This document shows, piece after piece, positions 7,928 to 8,174 of a stretch of 8,174 nt of DNA. Origin of the DNA: Chryseobacterium sp. UBA6632 (GTDB lineage: Bacteria > Bacteroidota > Bacteroidia > Flavobacteriales > Weeksellaceae). A program made the position numbers and the translations under genes. Position 1 is the stretch's first letter. Each line of letters begins with the position of its first letter. The stretch is taken from assembly GCA_002455915.1 (NCBI GenBank), contig DKLU01000007.1:1-8174 (forward strand), given 5' to 3'. The notes under the pieces are model-generated. The model searched no databases, was not told the DNA's origin, and saw only the letters and a program-made list of their open reading frames with translations.

Positions 7928-8089
7928 CTAAATTATGAATTTATCTTGTAAGATGTGAGATATTCGACATGACATATATGTTATTTCTGGTCTCGTCGTC
8001 GTCTCCTTTATTTTGGAATATTCTTTATTTATTTTAGAAAGCGCTCCTTTTATTTTCGCGCGCGTGTGTTTTGGTTTAAATATTTTCAT
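7928..8089 (-). CDS. Possible small basic protein, 53 residues, unknown
   Basis: An open frame from ATG at 8089 to TAG at 7928 encodes 53 residues beginning MKIFKPKHTRAKIKGALSK and ending ILQDKFII. It is strongly basic (10 Lys and 3 Arg against 3 Glu and 1 Asp), with a helical-looking KIKGALSKINKEYSKIK segment (12-28), one cysteine (C41), and no signal peptide or membrane segment. I do not recognise it. In favour: it ends 15 bp before the kinase start on the same strand and starts 17 bp after a plausible promoter. Against: its codons (ACG CGC GCG, then ACG ACG ACG, plus CGA) differ from neighbours that use AGA for arginine, and a chance ORF of this size is not rare. The alternative is simply a long 5' leader of the kinase transcript. 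Confidence 0.33.
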   Translation of the reverse strand: MKIFKPKHTRAKIKGALSKINKEYSKIKETTTRPEITYMSCRISHILQDKFII

Positions 8090-8105
8090 CAGTGTTTTTA
8101 AGTTG

Positions 8106-8137
8106 TTATTATATTTAATTTTGATTTAATATACAAA
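8106..8137 (-). promoter_or_regulatory. Candidate promoter for the small ORF-kinase-maeB unit
   Basis: On the minus strand TTTG (8137-8134) is followed after 20 nt by TATAATAA (8113-8106), the spacing expected for a Bacteroidota -33 TTTG and -7 TAnnTTTG pair. The -7 box matches the consensus poorly beyond TA but is TATAAT-like. Transcription would start near 8100, about 10 nt before the ATG at 8089. The surrounding DNA is very AT-rich, so a chance match is quite possible. Confidence 0.33.
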
Positions 8138-8148
8138 TTTTTAAATTA

Positions 8149-8174
8149 ATGACTAAAACCCTAGCCGCGATGTT
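8149..8174. other. Edge-truncated sequence resembling a dispersed flavobacterial intergenic element
   Basis: After about 60 bp of nearly pure AT, the composition changes to ACTAAAACCCTAGCCGCGAT at 8152-8171. From memory, intergenic elements that begin with a similar CCCTAGCC(C/G)CGAT string recur in many Flavobacteriaceae genomes and continue into an imperfect hairpin. Only the first 20 or so bases would be inside this window, so structure cannot be checked. It could instead be the 5' end of a plus-strand gene, since ATG at 8149 opens MTKTLAAM with no stop before the edge. Confidence 0.25.

Noticed and set aside
7993..8002. Short CGT triplet repeat and the CGCGCGCG run at 8057-8064 as a possible regulatory microsatellite
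   Set aside because: Only three triplets and eight bases respectively; too short to support phase variation or Z-DNA claims.
8003..8008. AAGGAG Shine-Dalgarno-like string on the minus strand (another lies near 8045-8050)
   Set aside because: No start codon at a suitable distance downstream, and this phylum rarely uses such sites.
1..8174. Search for CRISPR arrays, insertion sequences, tRNA or rRNA genes, and defence or toxin-antitoxin modules
   Set aside because: No spaced repeats, transposase-like ORFs, terminal inverted repeats or RNA gene signatures are visible; the window is core chromosome.

Overview
The window is typical of a Flavobacteriia (Bacteroidota) chromosome, most likely a Chryseobacterium-like Weeksellaceae; the genus is an inference. 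The evidence is a large SprA translocon gene of the type IX secretion system (known only from Bacteroidota), AT-rich intergenic DNA, start codons in A-rich contexts without a clear Shine-Dalgarno sequence, and a perfect match to the Bacteroidota -7 promoter element (TAnnTTTG) in front of ruvA. Every convincing gene lies on the minus strand, so transcription runs from right to left.

Layout in transcription order. The right edge (about 7913-8174) is AT-rich leader DNA with a possible promoter, a 53-codon small ORF of uncertain status, and at the very edge the start of what may be a dispersed intergenic element. Next come a BadF/BcrA-type amino-sugar kinase (7912-7052) and, 17 bp later, a full-length malic enzyme with a C-terminal phosphotransacetylase-like domain (maeB, 7034-4749). 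A hairpin terminator follows (4698-4729). Then comes a HAD-superfamily phosphatase of the beta-phosphoglucomutase-like group (4663-4019). About 290 bp of intergenic DNA follows, holding purine-rich repeats, a pyrimidine-rich tract, a 28-bp perfect palindrome that should terminate transcription on both strands, and the ruvA promoter. The last unit is ruvA (3730-3146) followed almost directly by sprA (3139 to beyond position 1). sprA begins on GTG or TTG, and only its N-terminal 1046 residues or so are in view.

Functionally there are three or four co-directional units. The kinase and maeB look like central carbon and amino-sugar metabolism: salvage of cell-wall sugars, and conversion of malate to pyruvate with NADPH. 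The HAD enzyme is a stand-alone sugar-phosphate phosphatase candidate. ruvA-sprA pairs a Holliday-junction protein with the outer-membrane channel of the type IX secretion system; the two share a transcript but no obvious function. I see no mobile element, CRISPR array, tRNA, rRNA, defence system or clear novel system. The points most worth a second look are the small ORF ahead of the kinase, the non-ATG start of sprA, the repeat-like intergenic DNA, and the changed catalytic positions in the phosphotransacetylase-like domain of MaeB and the cap of the HAD enzyme.
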